Positions 54,690-64,000 of a DNA stretch of 64,000 nt are shown here, in pieces (position 1 is the stretch's first letter; each line of letters opens with the position of its first letter). Below the pieces are notes generated by a model. It was given only the letters and a program-made list of their open reading frames with translations, made no database searches and was not told the DNA's origin. The position numbers and the translations under genes were made by a program. Where the stretch lies: NCBI GenBank assembly GCA_011037195.1, contig JAAEAF010003561.1, forward strand, positions 1 through 64,000, given 5' to 3'. This DNA comes from Triatoma infestans (taxonomy: Eukaryota > Arthropoda > Insecta > Hemiptera > Reduviidae).

Positions 54690-55640
54690 CCTGCTAACCC
54701 GACCAAGCTTCGCTGTGGCTCTGTCTGATTTCTAGGCTTAACCATGCGTGATTTTGATAATTTGTTTCGATGCTTTGGAATGCCCTGTCTACTAATTCTT
54801 CTTTTGAATGTACAATGTTGCAGAAATTAGATGGGAAGGTGATTTTTCCCGTTTCCGGATTTGTAGGAGCAGTGCCGTTAGCGAGTTCGAGTAATTGTCT
54901 TGAAAATATGGCAGCTGTTGGATCGTTTTGAAGTTGAACTCTCATATTCGTTGTTAAATGATTTTTTTTTTTTTACTGTGCTTCAAAGAGTTGAATATTT
55001 AAAGCAGGCATGCAATTCATCAGCTGGTGTTGAGCGAGGTATCACTGGAAGCGTTTGCCTGAAGTCACCGGCTAGCAACATCAATGCCCACCAAATGGAA
55101 CCAGATTATTTCGCAGACTTTCAATGTATGGTCTATGCTTCCAATGACTTCTTATTAGCCATTGTGCAAGAATGATTTTGCACGCCCGAAGAACCTTTCC
55201 CATTCCTGATGTTGTAGAAATGTTACATGTTGGGTTTTCTGTGAAGTGCATGTTTAAGTCATGACAGTTTAAGAGCTGAACTCCTCCTTCTATCAGCGTA
55301 GGAACAATACCTGAAGAAGCAAGTGCTAACGCAATATGGTCGTTTGAACGGATTTTAGCTCGGAAGTGGGAACTTCGGAATAGTAATATTTATAAGTAGT
55401 TGAGAAAGAGATTCAGAGAGTGAGCCACCATCGTAACGAGTCTGAGTCTGTCTATTTCTGTCAACCTCGCGAAACGCTCGGAGAAGTTCCCGTTTCCGTG
55501 GGAACTTCGGAGTAAAAAGTATATATAAACACTCTTATGTAGAAATGCAATGTTGTGTAAAAATTTCAAGTCAATCCATCGTCCACTTTTCGAGTTTTGC
55601 GGCCACAAACATACGGATGCTGAATTTTTATATACATAGA
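54690..55640 (-). mobile_element. Non-autonomous Helitron derivative with both ends
   Basis: On the minus strand the element starts TCTATGTATATAAAAATTC at 55640 (Helitrons start with TC) and ends GCCACAGCGAAGCTTGGTCGG...TAGCAGG at 54690, homologous to the CTAG-ended Helitron 3' end at 8420 with one substitution in the terminal tetranucleotide. The host bases are A (54689) and T (55641): insertion between A and T with no duplication, the Helitron hallmark. Inside is only a piece of the helicase (next entry). Bases 55370-55640 hold the 5' terminal region with GTGGACGATGGATTGACTTG. Confidence 0.8.
54694..55370 (-). pseudogene. Helitron Pif1-like helicase, middle to C-terminal part
   Basis: Minus strand from 55370: AKIRSNDHIALALASSG, IEGG, MHFTENPTCNISTTSGMGKV, LRACKII, then in another frame FGGALMLLAGDFRQTLPVIP (helicase motif III, GDFRQxLPVxP) and RSTPADELHACFKYSTLW. 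After an A-tract insertion comes LTTNMRVQLQNDPTAAIFSR, LLELANGTAPTNPETGKITF and on to 54694. It overlaps the fragment at 8420-9080 in the AKIRSN region but extends to later motifs and lacks Walker A. The WDExxM motif II is degraded. Not functional. Confidence 0.85.
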
Positions 55641-56156
55641 TTATAATTAATATTTTTTTGTATGATAGAGTTTAATAAACTGAAATAGCTTTAGAGGAGG
55701 ATGATTTAAGGAAAAATTATATCTCATTATATGTGTCGTTGATATGCCTAGTTCAAAGAAAGATCCGTTATCGAGAAAAGAATGCAGAAAAGTGATCATT
55801 CTATTCACTAAAGTGATACTTCCGGTTGACTGGTTTTGTGCAATACCTTATTGTGGGACCCTCCATGCTGACTGTTAATAAACTAAATATCATGTTTGAG
55901 TTTTCCGCGATTTTGCGCTATTTGAGTTATATTATCCACACACATATATACGTATATACGTATATATATATATACTTTCACAGAAACCCAATGTCTAAAA
56001 ATCACTTTTTCGGCCCAGCCAACTTCAAAATTTATATTTTCCCGTAAAAGCTCGATATCGAAAATTTTGACGTGACCGATTACTTACTTTCCCTAAATAA
56101 GAGAAAGTGATAGACTTTTATTTGAGCAGTTGATAACCCAACTAAATGTGTATCAC

Positions 56157-56338
56157 CTAAATTTGTTCTGTGCAAGTTTATGATATCACCATCAGAAACA
56201 CTTTCCGTGATAGCCTGCTTTCATCTTGTGGTCATAGACTGGTTTCGGGCGTTCGCCCATCTTCAGGATGGTTTGTCACACAGTGTGATAACACAGACTT
56301 GCACAGAGCAAATTCAGTTTACAAACTCTGTTTATACA
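56157..56338. repeat. Penelope-LTR-like arm (minus-oriented core)
   Basis: ATTTGTTCTGTGCAAGTTTATGATATCACC, then ACACTTTCCGTGATAGCCTGC, CGGGCGTTCGCCCATCTTCAGGATGG and CACAGACTTGCACAGAGCAAATTCAG. The hammerhead-like core is on the minus strand. The long H1 copy D begins immediately after it. Confidence 0.75.
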
Positions 56339-57344
56339 TTTTTACTTTCTCTTACTCCTAGTAAGAGGAAGGATTGTAATCGTGTCAAATTTTCGATATC
56401 GAGTTTTCCCCGGAAATATCTGTTTTGAGGTCCCCTGAGTCCAAAAAAGTGGTTTTTAGCAAATGGTCTGTGTGTCGGTGTGTGTGTATGTATGTGAACA
56501 GCATAGCTCAAAAATGAAAAACCGTAGACAGTTGAAAGTTGATATTCCGTTTTGTTATCGCCATGGGATCTGACAGTACATTATCAGTCAAAATTCCTCA
56601 ACTGGAAGTACCACTTTACTAGTTTTTTTTTTTTTTACGTTTTTGCGATTTTCTCAAAAATGGCTCCGACGATTTTCTTTAAACTTAGTATATCAGCTAC
56701 ATATAGAAAGAGCTCCAACTTTTATTTGAACATTTCTCCGGGAAAATTCATTTAAGGGCACTTCCGGGGGAGGGGGTGGGGTTAGGTTTTCATTTAAAGT
56801 GCTTTTTCAGTTTATTAGACAGACAATTCTGCCTTCTTAATAATGTTAATTAGAATTAAATATGTTGTTGAAATTCCGAGTTTGAAAAAATCAGATAACC
56901 GGAAGTGCGTTTATTTTAACACTTTACTAAATGATTTTTTTTCCACTTTTTCGCGATTTTCTCAAAAATCGCTTCAACGATTTTCTTGAAACTTCATATA
57001 TAAACTAAACATGCAAAGATCTACATCTTTTATTTATAATATTTCTCTGGGAAAATTCATTTAAGGGCACTTTTTGGGGAGGGGTGGGGTTACAGCTTCC
57101 TCTAAATTACTATCATGGTTGATTATACAATTTGATCATCATCCAAACAAATTAATTAGAAATAAATAGATGGCCAAAATTCCGAGTTTTAAGAAAATTA
57201 GTAAACCGGAAGTGCGCTTTTACTGAACTGTTTTTTTCAATTTTCGACGAATTTCGTTAAATTTGGTACACAAACTGTAATATTAGTCAATTTTGAGAAC
57301 AGGAGTAAGAGAAAGTTGTGTGAGTGTTTCATACCAGATTTTTT
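56339..57344 (+). repeat. H1 family, long copy D, inside the foldback
   Basis: TTTTTACTTTCTCTTACTCC at 56339-56358, modules starting near 56590, 56898 and 57205, GGAGTAAGAGAAAG at 57302-57315, hairpin GTGTGAGTGTTTCATAC at 57318-57334, end CAGATTTTTT. It lies between inverted arms 56157-56338 and 57360-57500. The GT tract is short and interrupted. Confidence 0.85.
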
Positions 57345-57359
57345 CAAATCAGTTCAACA

Positions 57360-57640
57360 AACAGTTTCAAATCAAATTTGTTCTGTGCAAGTCTGTGTTA
57401 TCACACTGTCTGATAAACGCATCCTGAACGCCCGAAACCGGTCGATGACCACAAAATGAAGCAAGCTATCACGGAAAATGTCTCTGATGTTCTCTAGCTC
57501 TGCGGAACCAACCACCACAACATCTATGTTATCATACTGTTTTGACAAAAACATGATGATGGTCGAACGTCCGAAACCAGTTGATGAGCACAAAAAGGAG
57601 CGGCTATCACGGAAAATATCTCTGACATTAAGTTTACCTT
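57360..57640 (+). repeat. Penelope-LTR-like arms, two diverged copies in tandem
   Basis: First arm: CAAATTTGTTCTGTGCAAGTC...CGCATCCTGAACGCCCGAAACCGGTCGATGACC with part of stem II deleted, CACGGAAAATGTCTCTGATG. Second, more diverged arm: AACATGATGATGGTCGAACGTCCGAAACC...GATGAGC, CACGGAAAATATCTCTGAC. The stem-II bases change in pairs (GGGCG/CGCCC versus GGTCG/CGTCC), keeping some of the pairing. Confidence 0.7.
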
Positions 57641-57803
57641 ATAAATTGCATATTTATTGTTGGCAGGTTTAATAGAAGTACGGTGCCTCGTGGCTTACAA
57701 TCTAGTCGAAGTCAGATAGAATTTCTGTCCTAAGAACTCTGTAATTTTCTCAAGAACTGTTAATAGTTTGATTAAATATACCATGTTTAAATTCAGCTTT
57801 GGT

Positions 57804-57926
57804 AGGCCTGACTAAGAGGGCAAAGCTGAGGGATGTGCTATAAACCCAGGGGATCCAGAATAGACCTCTCAATGTAGGGCGCAGTGGAATGAGGCGTGGC
57901 CCTCCCCAATTCAATCTAATCTAATA
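57804..57926 (+). mobile_element. LINE 3' end
   Basis: GCCTGACTAAGAGGGCAAAGCTGAGGG, GTGCTATAAACC...GGATCC, AGACCTCTCAATGTAGG, GAATGAGGCGTGGCCC and a TTCAATCTAATCTAATA tail. These match, in inverse, the 3' end of the LINE at 290-400, showing at least two copies of the same LINE family. Confidence 0.75.
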
Positions 57927-58514
57927 TACCAAGTTTATAGCAAATTTCGTAAGTTATATTTCCTAATAATTGCTGTAAGAGAGAGTCGTACGAGTGCTTT
58001 CTTTCAAGTATATCTGTGGGAAATTATGAAAAGCAATTACCCTGTCCAAGATATATATCTTATTTGGTCCCTAGTATAAATTTATTTTTATTAAAGAAAA
58101 ATCTCTCTTCTGAATGTTGTTGGTTCATCTTGATAGATTTGATGTTTTATTGACAGGCGGAAAATCTCAATAAATAAAATAATAAGAGAAAATTACAGTG
58201 ATAAAGCGGACATCTCTGTGAAAATTAGGGTTCCATGTTTTAGATAGTACCGACGGTGGTGGTGATGAAGAAGTTGTCGGGGGGGGGAGGAGTATGTATC
58301 ATGATCACAGTTCGGGTCACGCCAAAGATCTAGACAGACAGATTTATTAGTAGCGGTGGGGAGATTTATTGGGGAGGGGGGGGAGGTTGAGCAGCGTTCA
58401 CCCATACATAAGGAAGATGATGATGATGCTATCTATATAGTGCAATCACATCCAATTTATTGCACTTGGAAGAAATCGCTTAAAATCATCTTTTCTCACT
58501 CCCTCACACAATCG

Positions 58515-58592
<78 letters not shown>

Positions 58593-58800
58593 AAATCTTC
58601 TTAGTATAGACAGTCATGCTTTCTTTTCAAATATAAATTGTTAGAAAATTGTATGGGTAATTTCTCTTAACAAAATTATTTACAGAATATATATATATAT
58701 ATATATATATCCTTGAACTTCTAGTAGAAAATTCATTACATTTTCTGTATTAGACTCTTTTTTTTTTTTATATACATTAGTGAAAATTAGAAATTGAATT
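57927..58800. other. Mostly unassigned; H1 tail and microsatellites
   Basis: H1 tail-like GCTGTAAGAGAGAGTCGTACGAGTG at 57970-57994. G-runs at 58279 and 58375, (CT)n then (CA)n at 58513-58582, (AT)n at 58686-58711. The 70-aa minus frame at 58193-58405 is Ser/Pro/His-rich and unrecognised. Confidence 0.5.
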
Positions 58801-58804
58801 ATAG

Positions 58805-58990
58805 ATTTATTACTTTCTCTTATAAGAAATAATACGATCGTGTCAAAATTTTCATCAAATTGAGATTTCACCGGAAATATATATATTTTTTTATTAAATG
58901 ATCCCCCCCCCCCCAGGGGGGTCAGAAAAAGTTGTTTTCGAAAATTGGTTTCAGTTTGCGTGTGTGTATATTTTTGTGTGCTCAGCAAAA
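58805..58990 (+). repeat. H1 family, head
   Basis: TTATTACTTTCTCTTATAAGAAATAATACGATCGTGTC, TTTCACCGGAAATATA, a C-run/G-run at 58902-58921, GAAAAAGTTG. Confidence 0.65.
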
Positions 58991-59834
58991 CTAAGAGAAA
59001 TAATAATAATAATAAAAATAAACAACTATTGTTTAATTATAAAACAACTCCTGATTAATAACCTTCAATAATTTATATGAAATATTATATCGTTATATTT
59101 CGATAAAAGGTTGTTGCCACTTTTAAATAATATTTCAAAATAAGTATAAAATCTCATTGCCGTATAAACATCTCATTATACTTATAAAATCATTTATAGA
59201 TTTTTTTTGGTTTTAATTTTTTTCAAATATATTTTGCTCAACTGAATAAGTTGAACCCCCAAGTAACTTAGAATTTTTATGGTTTAAAAATTTTTTTTTA
59301 GCACTCAGTTATAATAATAATAAAATATATATATATATATATATATAAACGTCAATTAAGCTATATATATATACGTAAACATTTAATTTTCTAGTTTTTA
59401 AATGCTAACCTCATAGTGGTGAAACCTACCTACCACCCACCATACGTGACCTCATTCATTATAAAAAAAACTTACAAATACAAACAAATAATATGCAGTA
59501 TATTTCTGGAATAACAAATGATTATTCATTCTCAAATGACAATCTGTTAAAATATTTTTTACCTCAATCGGATTTCATATAAATTAAAGTATGGCATACA
59601 AATCTTTTAAAAATAACAGTATATTTATAACATAATAATTTCTTCTGCAAAAATATATTAAACAAATATAAAACCAAAAATCTATAAATGGCTTTATAGT
59701 TATTTGAGAATATTGTATTCTTCATAAATTCCTTTGAAAATTGGCAGACAACCTGTTGTTGAAATGTAAGGATATAATTTCCATATAAATTATTGAAAGC
59801 TATCAAGAGGTGTTTTTTTTTTTTTTTTTTTTGC
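58991..59834. other. AT-rich interval, nothing recognised
   Basis: (AT)n at 59323-59346, T-run ending at 59832 next to the MITE; no coding frame. Confidence 0.55.
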
Positions 59835-59836
59835 TA

Positions 59837-60175
59837 AGACGCGTTCTCACGAGTCAAGTTTAGTTGTCCGATTTTAGTTGATCAGCAAAAGTTGAATGCG
59901 ACTTGAATCAGTTTTGGTTCATACGTTTCAACTGAAATCTATCAAACCGTTTCAATAACGACAGGTTCACACTTGTCAATACTTGAAAGATAGCGGGTTC
60001 AACTGAATGGTGCGTCATACTTGAACGATAAAGTTTGACTCGGTCAAACTTTTGTAGATCCACTAAAAAGTGGATCAACTTTATTGAAAGAAAAGGTTCT
60101 CACTAGGTTTTTCATTCAACTTTCTGTTGATCAAATAAAATCGGTCAACTAAACTTGACTCGTGGGAACGCGCCT
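59837..60175. mobile_element. MITE with 48-bp TIRs and TA target duplication
   Basis: The left 48 bp (from AGACGCGTTCTCACGAGTCA) and the complement of the right 48 bp (from AGGCGCGTTCCCACGAGTCA) differ at four positions. TA flanks both sides (59835-59836 and 60176-60177). The 339-bp interior is non-coding and contains TTGATCA/TCAACTT words repeated in both orientations. Unrelated by eye to the MITE at 21506. Confidence 0.9.
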
Positions 60176-60177
60176 TA

Positions 60178-61110
60178 AATAATCGTAATAATAGTTCAAA
60201 TAACCTGTACAATCAAACAGAAGGAAGAGTTGATTTTTTGTTTGAATACTACCAGGAAATTTCATAAAATAATATTTTTGACCAAAAATCGGCCAATCGG
60301 AAAAGCTACTTTATAGGAATAGTTTCTTTTTTGGAAAATTGGTTCCGAATGATTTTCTTTAAACTGTGGTGGACTCACAGACATACAAACATCCACGTAA
60401 GGCAACACCGAAGGTATAGATAGCAAAGCCACAACTATCTCAACATTACACCTTCAGGGGAAACAAGTCCCGCCTATTCACCCCCTAGCAAAACCAAAGA
60501 AGGGGAGAATTTAGGGGGTATGCTTGACTACCTTAAAAGCGACGCTCTTATTTCTAAAAAAAAAGTTCTTCAATGTTCAAGAAAGCAACACTCTATCAGC
60601 TAAGTCAGTCACACCGCTCCGCTCTATTAGCCTTAAGTTATTCTTTCTCCAGTTTAACTATAAAATCCTTGCAGTATCTCTGCTATATTCAGTATATCAG
60701 TGCATCGTCATTTTAGTTCAATTCTCTAACACTCTTATCCCACAAAATTACCATTATAGTATTTTAACATCTGTGCAATATTAATAAGAATTGAATTTGT
60801 TGCAAAAATTGCCGTGTTTGAAGAAAAATCATTTGGCGGGAAAAGTGACCTTTACTCAAGAGTTTTTAAACTTTTACGATTTCCTCATAAGTACGCTAAG
60901 GGGTTTTTTGAAATAACAATAAATAATGTTTATATTGAACTATATAATAGACCTATCATTTCGTATGAAAGTTTTCCGTTTGATTTTAAGTAGTTTTAGA
61001 GGCGCTACAAGGTCAGGGCTTCACTGGAGAAGTTGTCGTTTTATTAAGTTTAGATTTTGCTAACTAGATATTCAAGTCAACCGATCATTAACCAAGTTTG
61101 AAGTTTGATG
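60178..61110. repeat. H1 family fragments around an unassigned segment
   Basis: H1 modules near 60285-60370 (GGCCAATCGGAAAAGC, CGAATGATTTTCTTTAAAC) and 60795-60910 (TTGAAGAAAAATC, AACTTTTACGATTTCC). Between them, 60371-60530 is a GC-richer segment (CTTCAGGGGAAACAAGTCCC) that I cannot place. Confidence 0.45.
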
Positions 61111-61396
61111 AAAATTTGTCAATATTATTTCACTCCTCTAGATTTGTAATATTTTCATTCCATTTACTTTAATTCAATGTTAAAGAAAATCATTCATGAT
61201 CTTATATAAGTCTGAAACAGAAATAGTTTTTTAGTGGGCTAGTGGCCAAAATATTTGTGACTTCTAACTGTGTACTGGGTCATTTAAATCTGTGTCATAA
61301 CTGAAAAGTGGAATTTATGTCCTACACTGATTCCAGATATCTACTTCATTTTAATCTATGAATAAATGAATCTATGAATGAATGTTATTTATTTTT
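61111..61396. other. No feature recognised
   Basis: AT-rich; no coding frame or terminal repeats. Confidence 0.5.
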
Positions 61397-61510
61397 TACT
61401 TTCTCCTAGTAATGATGTCAGAGGAAAAATTGTAATCGTGCCAGATTTTCGAAATTCCCTGTTTTTCACAAGAAATGCATTTTTCGAGATCCTCTGGATA
61501 ATCTTTTGTC
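61397..61510 (+). repeat. H1 family, head only
   Basis: TTTTTACTTTCTCCTAGTAATGATGTCAGAGG, AATCGTGCCAGATTTTCG, TTTTTCACAAGAAATGC. Confidence 0.6.
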
Positions 61511-62694
61511 TTAAAGGTAGTTGATTCCATTATTTGTATAGATGCTTTCGATCAAAGAAATTCAGTTCAAGGATCTGATAATTAAAAGGATCGAAGATCC
61601 TTAGATTTAAATCATACATACTTCCATTCTTAAATTAACAAATTATAATTGAATCACAAACACTAATCCTGTATCAAATATATATTTTTATATAAATAAT
61701 ACTATATAACGTAATTGTCATCAACATGAATCATATAACCGTTACTTTTTCATTGAAATGTCTATTTTTATTAAATTTTCATATTATATTTTATTATTTT
61801 CATGATATATTTTACTATTATTTTGTATTACATTTTACTGAATGTTCATATTATTATATTTTCATATGTAATTCTTCCAATTCTCATCATTTTGGAATCA
61901 AACAAAGCATCGTATTCATTTCTGCCTAATTTATACGCGTTACTTTAGCATTTGTCTCATATTATATAAATCAGTTTCGAAACTAAACAATTATCATGTT
62001 ATTTCTCCCACTCACTCTACCTTTCTCTTGCAGTCACTAATTAAATGTATATCATATTTTATGTCTAAGTAATTATGTCCTTGAAGATTATAATATGCTC
62101 CCATTGCTTTTAAGTTATATAAACCAGGGGTTATTTTATATACATGGTGTTTAATGTAATGTTAGTCAACTATATTAGTAGTTGTCACTCTGTGCAGATT
62201 ACCTGACTTCCATGAGATAACAGAGTAATCAACATTTGACCTCACTGTAAAACCACAGCAGTACTATGATTACGAAATTACATCTCACAGCTGTTAGCCC
62301 CACTAATATGTAAATCTCGTGACACGTATTATTAAACTTTTATTACTGTTTAAAAGTGTATAATTGTCTTTTAATAATAATTTTACAAGTTGTATTAACA
62401 AAAAATTACAAAAAAAATGAAAATTTGAGATAGCTAAACTTGAGATTTTCAGCACCGGATCCGACATGAAAATTTCGGTTGAAAGTAGGACATTGATAAT
62501 TTTTTTTTCCATAACGATTCGAAAAACTCGTTAAATTTGATATTGATGAAGCTTGATGTGTATTAATTTATACAAAGAACAATTAATATTTATTAAAAAT
62601 TACTGTTATCATTATGTTATATATTATGTTATACTTGTAGATAAGGGAAAGATGAATGTGTTTCACACTGAACTTTAGATCATTATTATTACAT
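61511..62694. other. AT-rich interval, mostly unassigned
   Basis: No coding frame. H1-like bits at about 62640-62672 (AAGATGAATGTGTTTCACACTG). Confidence 0.5.
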
Positions 62695-63250
62695 TCCCTT
62701 ACTGCTTTAAGAGAGGAAGTAATCGCTCATTAGGATAAATTTTCGAAATGAGTTTCCACCGGAAATACATTTTTGAAGTCCTTTGAGTACGAAATCGAAT
62801 GATTTTAGCGCAAACTGAAAATTTCATTTAGATATCACATTCGAATCCGACTGAAAGATTTCTGTCATAAATCATCAATTGATTTTTTCTTCTACACTTT
62901 TTTAGCGAATTTTTCGGAAAATTCAATTCGATTCATCGATTTTATTTAAATTTTTCCATGTCAACTGTACACATTTAGTCTATTCATGTTTGTTTGAAAC
63001 ATTTTCCCAGGAAAATTTTATTTCTGACAGTTTCTGGGGGGGGGGCTGTAACGGTCAAACTGTGTAAAATATTAAAAGTCCTTTAAATCCATGATTAGTA
63101 CATCGCGAAATGTGAAGAAAGTGCCACTTTATCGAATAGGTTTTTAAATTTTTCGTGGTTTTGTCTTGAAAAGGTTTTAAACGATTTTCTTTAAACTTGA
63201 AATGGTAGCAGTATATATATATATATAAATTTTTACAGTTTTTCAAACTA
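62695..63250 (+). repeat. H1 family, diverged copy
   Basis: TTCCCTTACTGCTTTAAGAGAGGAAGTAATCGC, TTCCACCGGAAATACATTTTTG, GAAACATTTTCCCAGG, G-run at 63037, AACGATTTTCTTTAAACTTG. Confidence 0.65.
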
Positions 63251-63823
63251 GATATTTCTATAGATAATTTTTTTCACCACTTTTCTTACTAGTTTATTTC
63301 AAAAGTTGTAGATATACCAAATGTTTTTTGTCTGCTAACATTACCGGAAGTTTTACATTTACAATGAACGGAAATGTTTACACTTCCAAGCAATACATTG
63401 TTCTTTCCATGTATATAATATACATATAATCCATTGAAGCATATACTACCAACCGGAAGTAGCTGCCTGCCGGAAGCTATTATTGTCTATGATAACAAAT
63501 TTTGATCAATAATAGCTATAGCTTATTACTTATTTGGGTGGTGTTGTTTAAATTAATTCATAAATTATTGCTTGCCTAGGGGTGTAATAGTTTTGGATCA
63601 TTGTTTTACATAATTATAGGAGGTTTATATAAATTATACTTCATAATTATATACTTCTATAAATTTATATAATAATATTATTTAATACTTCAATAAATTT
63701 GGCAATTTGTTTTTATACGGTAGATATTTAAATTAACAGAAACACCCGCTTTTAACAACCTTAGTTTAAAAATAATATTTTGGAGCTTTAAATCTTAATA
63801 GATTATCTATTCTCTTACCCTTA
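63251..63823. other. AT-rich interval with scattered CCGGAAG words
   Basis: ACCGGAAG at about 63342, 63453 and CCGGAAGC at 63469 suggest degraded H1; nothing else. Confidence 0.4.
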
Positions 63824-63987
63824 TGACCGGCCAGTGTTCTCTCGTTACAGACAGCGCTGTCCATGCTGGACCGTGAGCTGTAGGAGGCTCCTAGGAAGAG
63901 AAAATCTAAGCGCAGCAATGCTGGACACGAACCCGGGACCTCCGCGTTACTAGTCCACTACGCTACCATTGAGCTAATCCCTTCCCT
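63824..63987 (-). mobile_element. tRNA-derived SINE, 3' truncated
   Basis: Minus strand: AGGGAAGGGATTAGCTCAATG, A-box-like TAGCTCAATGG, B box GGGTTCGTGTCC, CTTCCTAGGAGCCTCC and the GGACAGCGCTGTCTG block, ending after CTGGCC. The tail type cannot be told. The head is the best preserved in the window. Confidence 0.8.
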
Positions 63988-64000
63988 CTAGAAATATTGA

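Larger units (their letters stand above)
54404..56110 (-). repeat. H1 family copy split by a Helitron derivative
   Basis: Tail complement AAAATCTGGTGTGAAACACTCACACAACTTTCTCTTGC at 54401-54438, CGCACTTCCGGTCTACCG at 54636. The body is interrupted at 54690-55640 and resumes with TATCGAGAAAAGAATGCAG, GATACTTCCGGTTGACTGG at 55812 and ends in a degraded head complement (TTTCCCTAAATAAGAGAAAG) at about 56108. Confidence 0.75.

Noticed and set aside
58193..58604. 70-aa minus frame and 82-aa plus frame
   Set aside because: G-runs and CT/CA microsatellites explain most of both; no homology seen.
63905..63987. Functional tRNA gene (minus strand)
   Set aside because: Same reason; it is the head of a SINE copy.

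Overview
The window looks like a strongly AT-rich piece of an animal genome, most likely an arthropod and probably an insect. Evidence: non-LTR retrotransposons with APE endonuclease, reverse transcriptase, RNase H and C-terminal zinc-knuckle regions, tRNA-derived SINEs, Helitron helicase remnants, a Penelope-like fragment, MADF-domain cargo in terminal-inverted-repeat transposons, and no bacterial-style gene packing. I cannot name the species. No complete host gene is visible. The best host-gene candidate is a short first coding exon at 12834-12869, ending at a consensus splice donor and preceded by a non-repetitive, leader-like stretch (about 11590-12833). If real, much of the rest of the window could be its first intron.

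The dominant content is one non-coding interspersed repeat, called here the H1 family. Four long copies (4442-5460, 10558-11517, 29511-30508, 56339-57344) share the same layout. They begin TTTTTACTTTCTCTTACTCC, carry a (GT)n tract near the 5' side, contain tandem modules of about 300 bp each announced by a CCGGAAGT motif, then GGAGTAAGAGAAAG (inverse of the 5' block), a 17-nt hairpin and a T-run. Dozens of older, truncated, rearranged or opposite-strand pieces fill the rest. The layout resembles non-autonomous Helentron/HINE (DINE-1-like) elements, but that is inference. Most 60-140 aa open frames in the window are accidental frames through H1.

Region by region: 1-1.1 kb, RNase H-bearing LINE remnant; 4.4-5.9 kb, H1 long copy; 6.7-7.0, SINE; 8.4-9.1, Helitron helicase remnant with a CTAG 3' end; 10.6-11.5, H1 long copy; 11.6-12.9, candidate leader and first exon; 13.6-14.7, Penelope-like C-terminal fragment and an LTR-like arm; 15.2, SINE; 18.3-19.5, TIR element with MADF cargo; 21.5-22.1, TA-flanked MITE; 22.3, LINE 3' piece; 24.1-24.5, hammerhead-like arm plus SINE; 27.4-27.6, SINE with 9-bp target duplication; 28.9-29.4, LINE 3' end; 29.5-30.5, H1 long copy; 32.2-36.0, nearly full-length decayed LINE interrupted by a SINE; 36.3-38.7, likely BEL/Pao LTR-element 5' portion; 39.3-40.1, H1; 41.1-41.7, LINE fragment; 42.8-45.3, H1; 46.1-46.95, TIR transposon with MADF cargo; 47.3-48.8, H1 with a LINE nested in it; 49.6-50.4, H1 with a foldback nested in it; 52.1-53.7, head-to-head H1; 54.4-56.1, H1 split by a 951-bp Helitron derivative; 56.2-57.6, Penelope-LTR-like arms flanking a long H1 copy; 59.8-60.2, MITE; 63.8-64.0, SINE.

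The nested insertions give a relative chronology: old H1 copies are broken by LINEs, SINEs, Helitron, TIR elements and foldbacks, while the long H1 copies look young, and one lies between two foldback arms. The most interesting leads are the H1 architecture, the hammerhead-ribozyme-like core in the foldback arms, and the two unrelated TIR elements that both carry MADF-domain fragments.
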